Shown: piece after piece, positions 1 through 9,095 of the stretch | Position numbering within the stretch: the stretch's first letter is position 1 | Layout: each line of letters begins with the position of its first letter | Assembly: GCF_028583425.1 (NCBI RefSeq) | Contig: NC_072800.1 | Span: 6,585,001 to 6,649,000, forward strand | Length of the DNA: 64,000 bases | Origin: Eublepharis macularius | Taxonomy: Eukaryota; Chordata; Lepidosauria; Squamata; Eublepharidae | Direction: 5' to 3' | Position numbers and translations under genes: made by a program | Notes under the pieces: model-generated | What the model saw: the letters and a program-made list of their open reading frames with translations, nothing else | What the model was told of the DNA's origin: nothing | The model's database searches: none

Positions 1-1
1 G

Positions 2-697
2 GTGAAATTTCTCTACTAGGGGCTTGGTTTGGCATTCGGGCGTCTGTTGAACCAGTATCCAATCAGGTGGGCCATGTTTGGCTAGGTCTTCCTCTTTTAC
101 AATCCAGGTCAGGTTCTCCCAGCGTTCTATAGCAAAGGAGAGAGTTGCGCCTGAAGGGGGCGTGATAGTGACCGATGCAGATTCAGTGGTAGTGGTGCCT
201 AGTAGGATGGTCATTCTAAAGGGGTCTCCTGCCTTCCATACTGCGGTCGACACTAAAATAACTTCACAGTATGGTCCGAAATCCTCAGTGACAAAGGGCG
301 AGGTTTCGACATTGGCAGGGGTGGTATATTTGTCTACCACCGGGACTGCGGTGGGGGCTGGCCTGATACGGGGAAGAAACATACAAGGAATCGGAGCGAG
401 AGGTGAAACTGTATCGGTAGGCGAGTAACATACTAATTCTTGAGACAGAGTTTTTACTCCTACACATAAAATAACAAGCTCTGGGGGTCGGATCCACTGC
501 TCTTCGCAACTGCGGAAGTTAGTGCGATCCATGGGGGTGGTCATATTAACCTGCTGCACAACTTTGCAGACCATCATTTCATTTTCTGCTAGTGTATTGA
601 TGCATCTCCAGTGTGGGTAGGGCATTAATTTGGACGGGCGTCCCTCTATTAGGGTGCCTGCCAGCACGAGCAAACACAGAGTAACCAGGTGCCTCAT
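2..697 (-). CDS. Env-like / secreted glycoprotein, N-terminal part (partial)
   Basis: An uninterrupted frame of 232 codons starts at ATG 697-695 and is still open at the left edge of the window. Residues 2-19 form a hydrophobic signal peptide, followed by a region with many cysteines (about residues 32, 44, 64, 78, 90, 105, 144, 222) and two N-glycosylation sequons (N51 and N195). That profile fits the surface subunit of a retroviral envelope and the position downstream of gag fits too. A candidate splice acceptor (pyrimidine stretch and AG, about 732-719) lies just upstream, as expected for a spliced env mRNA. I do not recognise the family. It could instead be a captured host secreted gene. 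Furin site, fusion peptide and transmembrane segment would all lie outside the window. Confidence 0.5.
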   Translation of the reverse strand, partial: MRHLVTLCLLVLAGTLIEGRPSKLMPYPHWRCINTLAENEMMVCKVVQQVNMTTPMDRTNFRSCEEQWIRPPELVILCVGVKTLSQELVCYSPTDTVSPLAPIPCMFLPRIRPAPTAVPVVDKYTTPANVETSPFVTEDFGPYCEVILVSTAVWKAGDPFRMTILLGTTTTESASVTITPPSGATLSFAIERWENLTWIVKEEDLAKHGPPDWILVQQTPECQTKPLVEKFH

Positions 698-2388
698 CTC
701 CTGGCCTTCTTTTCCTTTCTGTAGTGAAAATATCCTGGGGAAACCTGCGGATATAAGTACAGGCTCCCTGAGTTTCTTGCAGCAAAATAAATGAAGTAAA
801 GCGGGGAAAAAGAGGGAGGGCGTTTTTCTGCCAGCACTGTTTATTAAGCGGGGTTCGAACGAGAAGTCCCGGAGCATTAAGCGAGCCTTCCAGCTTGTTG
901 CTCTGGGGGACTCCTATGCGGAGGCTTCTTCCTAAAGCATGTATATTTCAGGGAGGACGTCTTTGCGTCGGGCAAGGGTCGGCCGTGCGTTAGGCGGGAT
1001 TATGCAAACTCGCCCCAGGGGTCCCTGGGTGCCTAGACTATGTGGCCTTCAGGTGCCCCTTGCTCGGTGGTGGGCTCCTTTTATTTTGCGGGCTGAGAGC
1101 TATCGGTCCGACTCGGCCTGGCCTTGCCGTTTTAAAAAGAAAAAAACTAGAGAGTGGTTTCCATTAACTATAAGGGTTGCTGCAGACGGGGGCCCTCGCT
1201 TTAATTTTCAAAAATAGGCCTTCGTCATATATTTGCAGGACAACCAATTTTTGGAGGGACTCCCTCGGGAGGCCCCATCTTCTAGTTAAAAGAAAAAAAG
1301 ATACACCAGGCAAAAAGAAGAAAAATACACTGAGCAAGAAAAATACACTGAGCAAAAAGAAAAATATAAGGAGCAAGAAGCATACGGGTGTGAGGTACTT
1401 TTGGGTTGCCCTCACCTGGAAGGCCTGGCATGGCTTCATTAAAGCTTCAATATGTCTCCCCCCCTTCTTTTCCCTTATACGGTACGGGCAAGGGAAAAGA
1501 TTACGTGGGGCGAGCGGCTGCTGGCGGAAAGGGCCGAAGTGAGGCCGAGGGCGTTCGGCAGCGTTTATCGAAAAGCGGCGGAGGCGGCCGAGATCTGCCG
1601 GCGCCACTGGGTCTGGGTTATTCGGGGGTCATCTTGGCGCGGGGGATCCTGGCTATGTAAATGAGGCACGCTGCCCCTTGTGCGTGGCGAACGCACCTCA
1701 ATAACATATTCCAGAGGGCACATATTTACAAAATACTGGCGGGTCTTTTACTTTTGCACTAAAGCGTACTAGATGGTGGCGCCGTATAGCAACTCACCAT
1801 GACGAGTATGAGCATTAGTAAAAGAGGGGGTTGACGGGCTGGACGGGGGTTTCCTTCAGGGGAGGCACGGCCCTCAAAGCCAAAGCCGACCATCATGCGA
1901 AAGCGTGGGTCTGGCAGGTGAGACCCCGAATCTACGTAGATGTGGGATCTTCACCAGCACGGCGGGTGATATATTTTCGAATACAGGGATCACCTTTTTT
2001 GGTGGTTCCACTATGTTCGAAAGAATGTATGCACCTTTGGGCTAAAGCCTCTCCAAACACTTTCACACACAGCAAATCTCTTTTGCCTGTGCAATTTTTT
2101 TTCCGAACATGCGGCTTAAAATCCAATTAAGAATCACTCTCGGTGGTGGTCCTATTTGGCTTTGGTTGCCGTGTCTTCCCCAAGGGTCCCAACTGTGGGG
2201 CCCGCCTAATGAAGTTAAAGAATAGAACTGACAAGAAATAACAAAAACACTAAATGATTATATGAAGCCAAGTTGGCTTTTTACATCTAATCTCAAAAGG
2301 GAATTGGGCTTCAGGTTCACACACACATAAAGTTAAGACTGCACAACGAAAAGGGACGGGGGCTGCAGGGACTTGAACTCAAGTCTCC
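698..2388. other. ERV interior without recognisable genes
   Basis: About 1.7 kb between the second ERV ORF and the env-like ORF. No minus-strand frame has motifs of protease, RT, RNase H or integrase. At 1296-1385 there is an A-rich run of short imperfect repeats (unit around AAATACACTGAGCAAG), which makes long hydrophobic shadow frames on the other strand. The stretch may be a scar of pol loss or an unrelated insertion; I cannot decide. Confidence 0.4.
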
Positions 2389-3606
2389 TTAAGGTGGCTT
2401 TTCCACTCCTGGTTCCAATCCCTTCCAAATTCTGACAGGGAACCAGTGATTACATTTATTTGGGCTTACTTCAGCCTGGGAGAGGACAAAAGGAAGAACT
2501 GGGAGGAGGTCAGAATCCTGGTCTGGCCAGTTTTTCCACTTCAATGAGGGGTGGGGGTGTAGCGCTGAGTGGGAACAGTTTGTTTCAGACGCTGCTAGCA
2601 ACTGGGATTCTTTCTGGAATTTGCTCACTTGCATTATTACATTCCTGACTGCACTTACTGCTGGAGGCTCTACCTTTTCATTAAGTTTTGGACTTGAGCC
2701 TTTTAAAACGTGGAAACAGTTGCACAAATGTCTCTGAATTAGCTCAAGCACTACTAAACCACACAGGCACAACATGAGGTTTTCTTCAGGGGTGTTAGTC
2801 AGGGAAGGCTGACAGAAAGCTATTTGGTGTGTAGTTGCAAGCACTGAATTCTCAAAGCAATTTAATTCTTTTAAAGGAACTGCATTTTTACTTTTGTTTA
2901 CCTGTTCTTCAGGATCATTGCAAGAGGGCACAGTCACGGTGGGCTGTGTATAGCTTGGCTGGGGGCATTCTATGGGAGCCAAGCCAATTGCTTGGGGAAT
3001 GACTTTTAAACTCTGTACATGCTCAGAGGCTAAAGTGAATTCTGGCTTCTTGGGCGTGGGGGCTGAGGCAGAAATTGGAGGCAAAGGTGACTGACTACTC
3101 ATTTCACTGCCTTGGGTGGGGGCTGGAGCTGATTCAATCACTGATTGTTCCTCTAAAGTCTTTATTCTGGCCTCAGTGAGTCTCTGGGATTCCAGGAGAT
3201 TTTGCATCAGGGTTTTTAAAGTGGCGGTTTCATTATTCTGGTTCTCCAGCAAAGTCTGCATGCTAAGGAATTTATTGTGGAGCTGCTCTTTCTCTATTGT
3301 GCAAGCTTTTAATTTTTCTTTTAATTCCTCATTCTCTTTATTAAGATCATTTATTTTTAAATTCTGTTCCCTATTTACACTTATGAGCTCCTGAATTTTA
3401 TTTTGCAGCTCTGCCAGATTTCCTTTAGAGGTGTCTGGCAAAGTTGGTGCTGGGTTCTGGGTGTGAATCACCCTTTGGAATCTTTCCTTCTCTCTTTTAA
3501 GTTCCAAGCTATTTTTAGTTCCCGGAGGTCGAAGGCTAGCCTCAACCTTTGGTTTTCTCCCACAGGCAGTTAAGCGGGCAGAATAATGTGTGACCCCCGG
3601 GCATCC
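2389..3606 (-). CDS. Second ERV ORF, in frame with Gag after UAG; coiled-coil protein of unknown function
   Basis: The frame is the same as that of the Gag-like ORF and is open immediately after the Gag UAG; the first internal methionine is at 3507, from which it has 372 codons. About residues 25-125 (from that Met) form a heptad-rich coiled coil dominated by E, K, L, N and Q; then come a Ser/Pro/Thr-rich linker, a short Cys-rich hydrophobic patch, and a tail without recognisable domain. Protease, RT and integrase signatures are absent. Either it is produced by read-through of UAG as a Gag extension, or it is an acquired segment fused where pol should begin. I do not recognise a host relative. 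Confidence 0.5.
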   Translation of the reverse strand, partial: GCPGVTHYSARLTACGRKPKVEASLRPPGTKNSLELKREKERFQRVIHTQNPAPTLPDTSKGNLAELQNKIQELISVNREQNLKINDLNKENEELKEKLKACTIEKEQLHNKFLSMQTLLENQNNETATLKTLMQNLLESQRLTEARIKTLEEQSVIESAPAPTQGSEMSSQSPLPPISASAPTPKKPEFTLASEHVQSLKVIPQAIGLAPIECPQPSYTQPTVTVPSCNDPEEQVNKSKNAVPLKELNCFENSVLATTHQIAFCQPSLTNTPEENLMLCLCGLVVLELIQRHLCNCFHVLKGSSPKLNEKVEPPAVSAVRNVIMQVSKFQKESQLLAASETNCSHSALHPHPSLKWKNWPDQDSDLLPVLPFVLSQAEVSPNKCNHWFPVRIWKGLEPGVEKPP

Positions 3607-5562
3607 CTATTGGAAAAAGGGGTTCCCAGCTGGTGGAGGCTCTTCTCTTACTGTAGCCACTGGCTGTGTATGTTGGGGAGGGCCATTCCTAACGATGTCT
3701 AGAAGGGCAGAGAGAAGGACTGAAGTGGGCTGCTGGTGGAAGAGCTCCATGTCTGCCCCATGATCCTTGAGCCGCTTCCAGAGTTCCCAGCGGAGTGAGT
3801 CCCTGGCTGGCGGCGGGCCACCTAGGTCAGAGGGCTCCTCATGGTCCTCTGGCTGCGGTCTCCAGGAGTCAGCCTGACTTGGGGGAGGGTAGACCTGGTG
3901 ATTGTATGTGTGCGGTGCCCGAGGGGGCGGGGGTGCCGAGGGCAGCGCAGGTCTCCAGGGCTCAGAGGGTACCTGTGGGGAGGAAGGGTAGTGACTGGGG
4001 GTGGGCACAAAGGTTACTCCTGGACGGGAGTCCCTCTGGCTGCGGCCCCGAGTGAAGCTACCGCTTCTCCCACGCAAGATGCCACCTCTAGGCTCTGAGT
4101 ACGAGCTATGCCCTTGAGGCCGATATTGGGAGTGGGGACCATGGTTGGCATACGTGACTGTGTTGATGGGCTCACTCTCTTTCCTATGGGAGGCCGGGGA
4201 TTTCACATGGCGGATGGCTCCGGTCTCTCGCAACAGGCCAGCAATGCTCCTGATGCGAGCCTCCAGGTCTCCCCATGAGATGCTCCCGGGCTCCACTCCT
4301 GCCAGTGCTAGGCGGGTAGTGCTATTGAGACCATCTATAACAGCTCTCCTAAACTCCAGTTCATCGAAGTCGGGCACATCGCTTGCATCTAGGTCCACTT
4401 CGTCTGCTAGCTCAGCGAGAAGCTGCTTCCTAGCTAAGTATGCCTCTGGGTCCTCTCCGGGCTTTTGGGACTCGGCAATATACAGGGCCTTTAAACTCTT
4501 GGTGGGCCATAGGAATGCGCACAGTTCTTTGATGGACCCATACTGACTGCGGGTGGCTAGCCTTCGATTGGACACGTAGGCATTAAGGGCTGTGACTATT
4601 TCGGGGCTGGCGCAGTGGCGGGCCAGTTGGGCCACATCGGAACCACTAGCGGAGGGCTGGGAGGTGGTCACATGGGTGAACCACTGGATAGCCGTGTCTC
4701 GGTTCAAGGGCCCCATGCGGTCCGCTATGGCTTGGAGCTCATCGGGCCTCCAATTGCGGGTTTCCTTAACGACCCGGTCTGTCTTTTTACCGTCCTCGTC
4801 CATGGATACAATCTCTTTCGTAGCTATCGGATGGAGGGGCTGTGGGGCTTCCTCGGGCTGGGGCGACTGAGATGCCCAGCTATCCTTACTATCTTCTGGG
4901 AGGGCCAAGAGGGCGGAGGGGTGCACGGCGGAAATTACGGCCTGTTGCATCCCCAAGTGTCGCTTTAGGGCCTCTAGCTCCCTCTTACAAGCTGAATGGT
5001 CCGCGGCTGCGGTTTTGGACTGGTTATGGTCCGCCATGAACTGGGCGGCATGGGTGAGCTTAGCAATCTCCTCTTGTCCCTCAGTTAATGCATGCTCAGC
5101 CATATCGGCACGAGCGGTGGTCGCTTCAGCCTTGTGCTGAGCGTCCTGGAGGGCAGTGGTCAGTCCTTGCTTCTCTAATATGAAATTGACGCGTTCAGCG
5201 CGCCACTCAACTGCTCTTCTCTCATACTCTTTTTCCTGTTCGGTTAGCTTAATCCTGAGAGTCTGGATTTCTAGGCGCAAGGCGTCCTGTTCTCGTTTGG
5301 ACCTCTCCTCTAGCTCCTCCTGCGTGGTTTGTAACTTACTAATTAGGGACACGCTGTCCTGCAGGGCAGTGAAAAGTGCCCAGGCTCCATATCTGTCCTT
5401 TTTGCTAGACCTAGGTTTCTCCTTGTCACAGAAGTCCTGGAAGGCGCTTCTAACTATCTGGAGTGGGTCGGGTCCCTTGAAGGAACCGGCTTCCCAAGGG
5501 CAATCTCCCTTCTTAACTAGCCACTTCTCCAGGCGGGGCACGGTGGGGTTTGCCCGGTACAT
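3607..5562 (-). CDS. gag: Retroviral Gag-like polyprotein (intact, 651 aa)
   Basis: The ORF is complete. Residues about 75-165 are a strong coiled coil. Residues about 260-450 look like capsid, with a motif resembling the major homology region at about 366-378 (Q-x3-GE-x5-Y-x2-R pattern: QKPGEDPEAYLARK). After that come an Arg/Gly-rich stretch (about 490-512, RGGILRGRSGSFTRGR) and a long Pro-rich tail. No CCHC zinc knuckle is present; the RG-rich segment probably substitutes for nucleic-acid binding, as GR boxes do in foamy virus Gag. It would form the virus-like particle. It ends in UAG followed by GGA, and the frame stays open downstream, which suggests read-through. Absence of any stop or frameshift across 1.95 kb implies a recent insertion or selection for the ORF. 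Confidence 0.8.
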   Translation of the reverse strand: MYRANPTVPRLEKWLVKKGDCPWEAGSFKGPDPLQIVRSAFQDFCDKEKPRSSKKDRYGAWALFTALQDSVSLISKLQTTQEELEERSKREQDALRLEIQTLRIKLTEQEKEYERRAVEWRAERVNFILEKQGLTTALQDAQHKAEATTARADMAEHALTEGQEEIAKLTHAAQFMADHNQSKTAAADHSACKRELEALKRHLGMQQAVISAVHPSALLALPEDSKDSWASQSPQPEEAPQPLHPIATKEIVSMDEDGKKTDRVVKETRNWRPDELQAIADRMGPLNRDTAIQWFTHVTTSQPSASGSDVAQLARHCASPEIVTALNAYVSNRRLATRSQYGSIKELCAFLWPTKSLKALYIAESQKPGEDPEAYLARKQLLAELADEVDLDASDVPDFDELEFRRAVIDGLNSTTRLALAGVEPGSISWGDLEARIRSIAGLLRETGAIRHVKSPASHRKESEPINTVTYANHGPHSQYRPQGHSSYSEPRGGILRGRSGSFTRGRSQRDSRPGVTFVPTPSHYPSSPQVPSEPWRPALPSAPPPPRAPHTYNHQVYPPPSQADSWRPQPEDHEEPSDLGGPPPARDSLRWELWKRLKDHGADMELFHQQPTSVLLSALLDIVRNGPPQHTQPVATVREEPPPAGNPFFQ

Positions 5563-6995
5563 CTTGCTTTCGTTTAAGGCTGATCACGGGGGAGGTTAAA
5601 GAGTGGATCAGCGACACCAGGGGTGGGGAGATTAAAGCTGCTCAAGGGTTTTAACAACTTCTTCCTCTCTATGTCCCTTTTGGGAGGTTTATCCTTCCCT
5701 CAGGTCCTCAAGGGTTTTTACCAGGGGGTTTTAAGGTTCTACTTTTAGGTTCACAAGGGGATTTTTAAGGGTCCTACACTCGGTTCTTCTCCACTGGGGG
5801 AGAAGGAAAATTCCTATTCCCGTTTCAAGCTTGCTTACAAGCCACGGGACCAGGAAAAGTTTACTGGCTCAGAAGGTGCTCTCAAGCTCTCTAAGCCCAA
5901 GAACCAAAAACGCTCAGTGCTTCCAAGCCTCTGCTCAGAAGCTAAAGCTCAGGGGTCTCCCAAGCCTATACTCGGAAACCAAAAAGTGTCTCCAAGCCTC
6001 TGCTCGGAAATTGAAGTGCTCCCAAGCCTCTGCTTAGAAGCTGCAATTAAGGGGTCTCCCAAGCCTCTGCTCAGGCAACCAGAAATGCTCCCAAGCCTCT
6101 GCTCAGAAGCCAAAATGCTCTCAAGCTCTCTAAGCCCAAGAACTAAACTCAAAGTGTCCCCAGGCCTCGTGCTCAGAGACAAACGGTTAAACTGTCTCCA
6201 AGCCAAGACCAAAAGACTAAATGCGCTCAAGGACTGCCTCTGCAAGTCCCCAAGCAAAAGTGCCCAGGAGTAAAGCTTACTGTACTCCCAAGCGAGGTGC
6301 GCTCAAGAGTTCTAACAACTCCCAAGCAAAAGTGTGCCCAAGAGTCCCACTGACTCCCAAGCGAGGTGCGCCCACGAGTCTGACTTAAAACTCGCAAGCG
6401 GAAAGGCGCCCAAGAGTCTAACTTAAAACTCTCAAGCACGGTGCGGCAGGCTGCCGCGGGGCTTCAGGAACCTGGCTTCAGATTCCCAAAGCTAACTAAC
6501 CAAATGGACTATCGATCCCTTCACGTTTCCTCCGGAGCGGGGATTGAAGCCTAAGTGCTGGCAGGAACGGGGTTTGGACGGGCTTAGGAGAGACGGGGGG
6601 AGGGCGGAAGAGAATTTTATATGTGCTGCTTCAGGATATATATAAATCTATAGAGCCTACTTCTGGGATCCCACCCACATAGACGCGTTTAGGCGGCCCG
6701 GAAGGTGGCCAGGAACTTCACCAGTTCAGAGGTCCTCACCCACAGTACACCGGTTATAACGGCTGGAGGGCCTCGCGGTGCACCACAAAAGGCAGGTAGT
6801 CCAAAGCTGGCTGAAGGAGGAAATGGGGAAAAGCCAACCCACAAGATAGAAATGCTCGCTAGAGCCACACACACTCACACTTTTAATTCCCTGAGCTAAA
6901 TTGCGCTCTTTACACTGAGGTCTGGAAAATTTTCCTCTAAGTCAGTTCGCCGAAGACACGCGTGTCGACTCACGTGTATTCACACGAACCGGGTT
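5563..6995 (-). repeat. ERV leader with two degenerate tandem arrays
   Basis: Between the primer-binding site and gag. On the + strand about 5868-6240 is built of imperfect units carrying CCAAGCCTCTGCTCAGAAGC, and about 6262-6450 of units carrying CCCAAGCGAGGTGCGC / AAGAGTCTAACTTAAAACTC. About 5640-5780 has a third looser motif (CAAGGGTTTTTA / AAGGGGATTTTTAAGG). Spurious frames through the arrays are not genes. Some 1.4 kb is long for a retroviral leader; packaging or translational functions are possible but not shown. Confidence 0.65.
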
Positions 6996-7014
6996 ATGCC
7001 CGCATTCTCCACCA
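6996..7014 (-). other. Primer-binding site matching tRNA-Ala 3' end
   Basis: The + strand reads ATGCCCGCATTCTCCACCA, which by my recollection of vertebrate tRNA-Ala(AGC) equals its 3' terminal 19 nt including CCA; the element sense strand is therefore its complement starting TGGTGGAG. It sits 6 nt from the LTR end at 7021, the expected place. Minus-strand DNA synthesis would be primed here. Confidence 0.7.
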
Positions 7015-7020
7015 GTAAAC

Positions 7021-7546
7021 TGTTACCAGAACTGCTCTTTATTATAATGGGGAATTAGCTGTAGCAGTCTGTAACTTTAAAATTAAGCGCGGATCATAAC
7101 CTATGTTTACGGAGGTCCCGATCCCAGACACTCTAGTGAAAAAGAGGCAGACAACGAATAAGTTCCAAACACGTGTATTGAGTGTAGCGTAAGCCTAGCT
7201 TGCACAATCATACAGAGAACATACAAGATCTAGGAAATACAGAGCAGGAAATACAGAGACGTTCGCATTAGCTGGTTCCCAACGATGATAGGGGGGGAAT
7301 ACTCACTTATCCTGGAGCGAAGCAGAGACACAGCAGCGAGGGTGGCCCAATGCCAGCACTGGAACCACAGACGGACAGCAAGGAGGTCTGGATAGGGAAT
7401 GGCCGAGGCACCGAGTGGTCTGGGAGACCAGCTTAAATACCCCAAAACGTACCCTGGGGCTGGTGCTGTACTTGGTGGTTCTCACAGTTTAAAACAAAGG
7501 GTCTAATGGGTCACTGAATGGCTAGGATGGGCCACTTTGGTAATCA
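7021..7546 (-). mobile_element. 5' LTR of the gag-bearing ERV
   Basis: The inner edge starts TGTTACC on the + strand (sense end GGTAACA) next to the primer-binding site. On the sense strand a TATA-like box (TATTTAAG) lies at about 7431-7438 and an AATACA poly(A)-like signal at about 7165-7175. The segment aligns by eye over its length with the solo LTR at 35021-35628, including the TATA and poly(A) positions and flanking blocks such as AACAAAGG(G/C)TC. The outer edge (TG start of U3) is uncertain; 7546 is the best CA on the + strand. Confidence 0.6.
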
Positions 7547-8451
7547 GATTGTGATAAGTGACACCTCAGGAAGAGGGGACAAAAGAGGGAGGGGGAAATC
7601 CGAGTGGGCTGAAAGGATGTTCCAGCGGACAGGGCTTGTCCTGATGTCATCAGCTTCTGGAATGCGGAGGTTTCTTTGAGATGCATTCTCTAAGTGCTTG
7701 GGATGGTCAGCACTTAGTTCTTCTCCGGGGCGGCTCCTAAGATATGCAGAGCGGGGCGAGGGGCTCTCGCTGCGGACGTGGTGTGCCCGCTTCGCCGAAA
7801 TGGCTTCTCAAAGCAGTCTTCTTCCCAGGGTCTTCTGGCTGCCTGAGAACATGGATGCCGGCTGGGCATGGCTGGGGCTGGATAGCAGGCTGCCCGGTAG
7901 CGAGGGCAAGCTCGGGGACCGACCCGCGGGAGGCTCCAGGCGGGAACTGACCAGGGAGCGCCTAGCCAGGCTCGCTGGAGGTTTCCCCGGCTGGCGCCCG
8001 GCTGCTAGCAGCGGCTTGGGCCCATATGAGGCAGGCTTCCATGGAGGCAGGGGGACAACACTTTAAAACACAGTCCAGAACAGGGAACAGGCACGGTCCG
8101 TGGCAGATGGCAATGCAGGCACGGGGCACACTTGTAACACAGTCCAAACGCACACTAGGAAGTCCAGATACAGGTCAGGGCAGGGCTGCCCAGAAAGAGA
8201 GTCCTTTGTGCAGTTAACCAAACATGGAGTCAGTAAACTACACAGTCTATAGCAGCAGCAAGGGTAATCGACACGCAAGCAGGAAACTGACACGTGTATC
8301 AGAACACACACGTGCAAAGCAGTCTTTGGTGCAGCAGTAAAACAGCAACGCAGGAAACTTTGACACAGTTCATAGCAGGCTTCGAAGCAGGGGAGGGGGC
8401 CTACTTGGCAACAAGATATAAAGTAGGGCATAGGCAATTACTGAAGATACC
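7547..8451. other. No recognised feature
   Basis: Flank of the ERV. About 7700-8030 is GC-rich. From 8040 to 8440 short motifs recur irregularly (for example ACACAGTCC, CAGCAG, GACACG), which looks like a decayed repeat. No gene is supported. Confidence 0.3.
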
Positions 8452-8463
8452 GTTGTCTCTAGA

Positions 8464-8687
8464 TCCAGAGGAGTTAGCCGTGTTAGTCTGTGGTAGCAAA
8501 ATCAAAAAGAGTCCAGTAGCACCTTTAAGACTAACCAATTTTATTGTAGCATAAGATTTCGAGAATCACGTTCTCTTCTTCAGATGCAACGTTCTCTTCA
8601 TCTGACGAAGAGAATGTGATTCTCAAAAGCTTATGCTACAATAAAATTGGTTAGTCTTAAAGGTGCTACTGGACTCTTTTTGATTTT
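8464..8687 (+). mobile_element. Short inverted dimer of Penelope tails with target duplication
   Basis: Two copies of the Penelope 3' tail face each other: the left half is the reverse complement of the right half (shared blocks GAGTCCAGTAGCACC... and ...GGTGCTACTGGACTC, TTTTATTGTAGCATAAG and CTTATGCTACAATAAAA). A 12-nt direct repeat GTTGTCTCTAGA flanks it at 8452-8463 and 8688-8699. There is no ORF. The design matches the inverted pseudo-LTR arrangement known from Penelope-like elements, here mobilised as a stand-alone non-autonomous unit. Confidence 0.8.
8602..8638 (+). ncRNA. Hammerhead-ribozyme-like core, decayed
   Basis: CTGACGA (8602-8608), then a 6-bp stem (GAGAAT/ATTCTC), then AAAA where GAAA is required, then a small stem with TTAT loop. 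The lost G at the conserved G12 position predicts no activity. A second core in the opposite orientation lies in the left arm (CTGAAGA at 8583-8577, GAAA at 8560-8557). Confidence 0.5.
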
Positions 8688-8975
8688 GTTGTCTCTAGAG
8701 AATGACTGATGAGCTTGTGAAATGCAGTACAGGATGCTTGTCTCATCTCTGCATGACAAGCTACACTCACCCACATTTCATCACTCATGAGACAAGCTAC
8801 ACTCACCCACATTTCAGTTTCAGGAACAGAGATGATATTAATCCTCAGTCCATTGTATTCCAGAAAAACCACTTTGACTGCATGATCAAAATGTGGACAC
8901 AAAATCCAAACACAAAATAGCAGATTTCCCTGAGAAATACTGATCAATGGGTATACAAAACAATAAAATAACACT

Positions 8976-9095
8976 GGTCGTTTTCACACGTCTTAACCGT
9001 TGCGCCACAAAACGGAGTCATGATGGGAAATCACACCACGTTGTTCCATGAGTTTTGCGCGATTTTGCACAACGGTTAAGATGCGTGAAAATAGC
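8976..9095. mobile_element. Hairpin MITE
   Basis: Terminal inverted repeats of about 27 bp with few mismatches (GGTCGTTTTCACACGTCTTA at the left, and its near complement ending TGCGTGAAAATAGCC at the right). Length about 120 bp and no coding capacity. I could not fix the target duplication. 18781-18897 (GCCGTTTCCACAC...) may carry a distantly related end. Confidence 0.55.

Larger units (their letters stand above)
1..7546 (-). mobile_element. Endogenous retrovirus, 5' LTR to partial env-like gene, no pol visible
   Basis: In minus-strand order I see an LTR (7546-7021), a primer-binding site (7014-6996), a repeat-rich leader (6995-5563), a Gag-like ORF (5562-3607), a same-frame second ORF (3606-2389), a non-coding stretch, and a secreted or Env-like ORF (697 to the edge). 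This order is retroviral, but there is no reverse transcriptase, RNase H or integrase reading frame between gag and the env-like gene, so pol was either lost or never present in this copy. The 3' LTR must lie left of the window. Gag is intact, which suggests a fairly young insertion. The class is not assigned; a retroviral Gag without zinc fingers and with a GR-rich tail recalls spuma-like Gags, but the UAG junction recalls gamma- and epsilon-type viruses. Confidence 0.75.

Noticed and set aside
78..428. 116-codon + strand frame
   Set aside because: It is the antisense shadow of the Env-like minus-strand ORF, which has signal peptide, cysteines and sequons.
1164..1607. Minus-strand frame with a long Phe/Leu-rich hydrophobic stretch
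   Set aside because: The hydrophobic part is simply the complement of A-rich short repeats at 1296-1385; no protein family is visible.
1744..1800. TGGTGGCGCC at about 1774 looked like a lysine-type primer-binding site on the + strand
   Set aside because: No LTR edge beside it and no plus-strand element; the real primer-binding site is at 6996-7014.
5868..6450. Frames on both strands and a possible CRISPR-like array
   Set aside because: Units are degenerate and contiguous with no unique spacers; it is a tandem repeat inside a vertebrate ERV leader.
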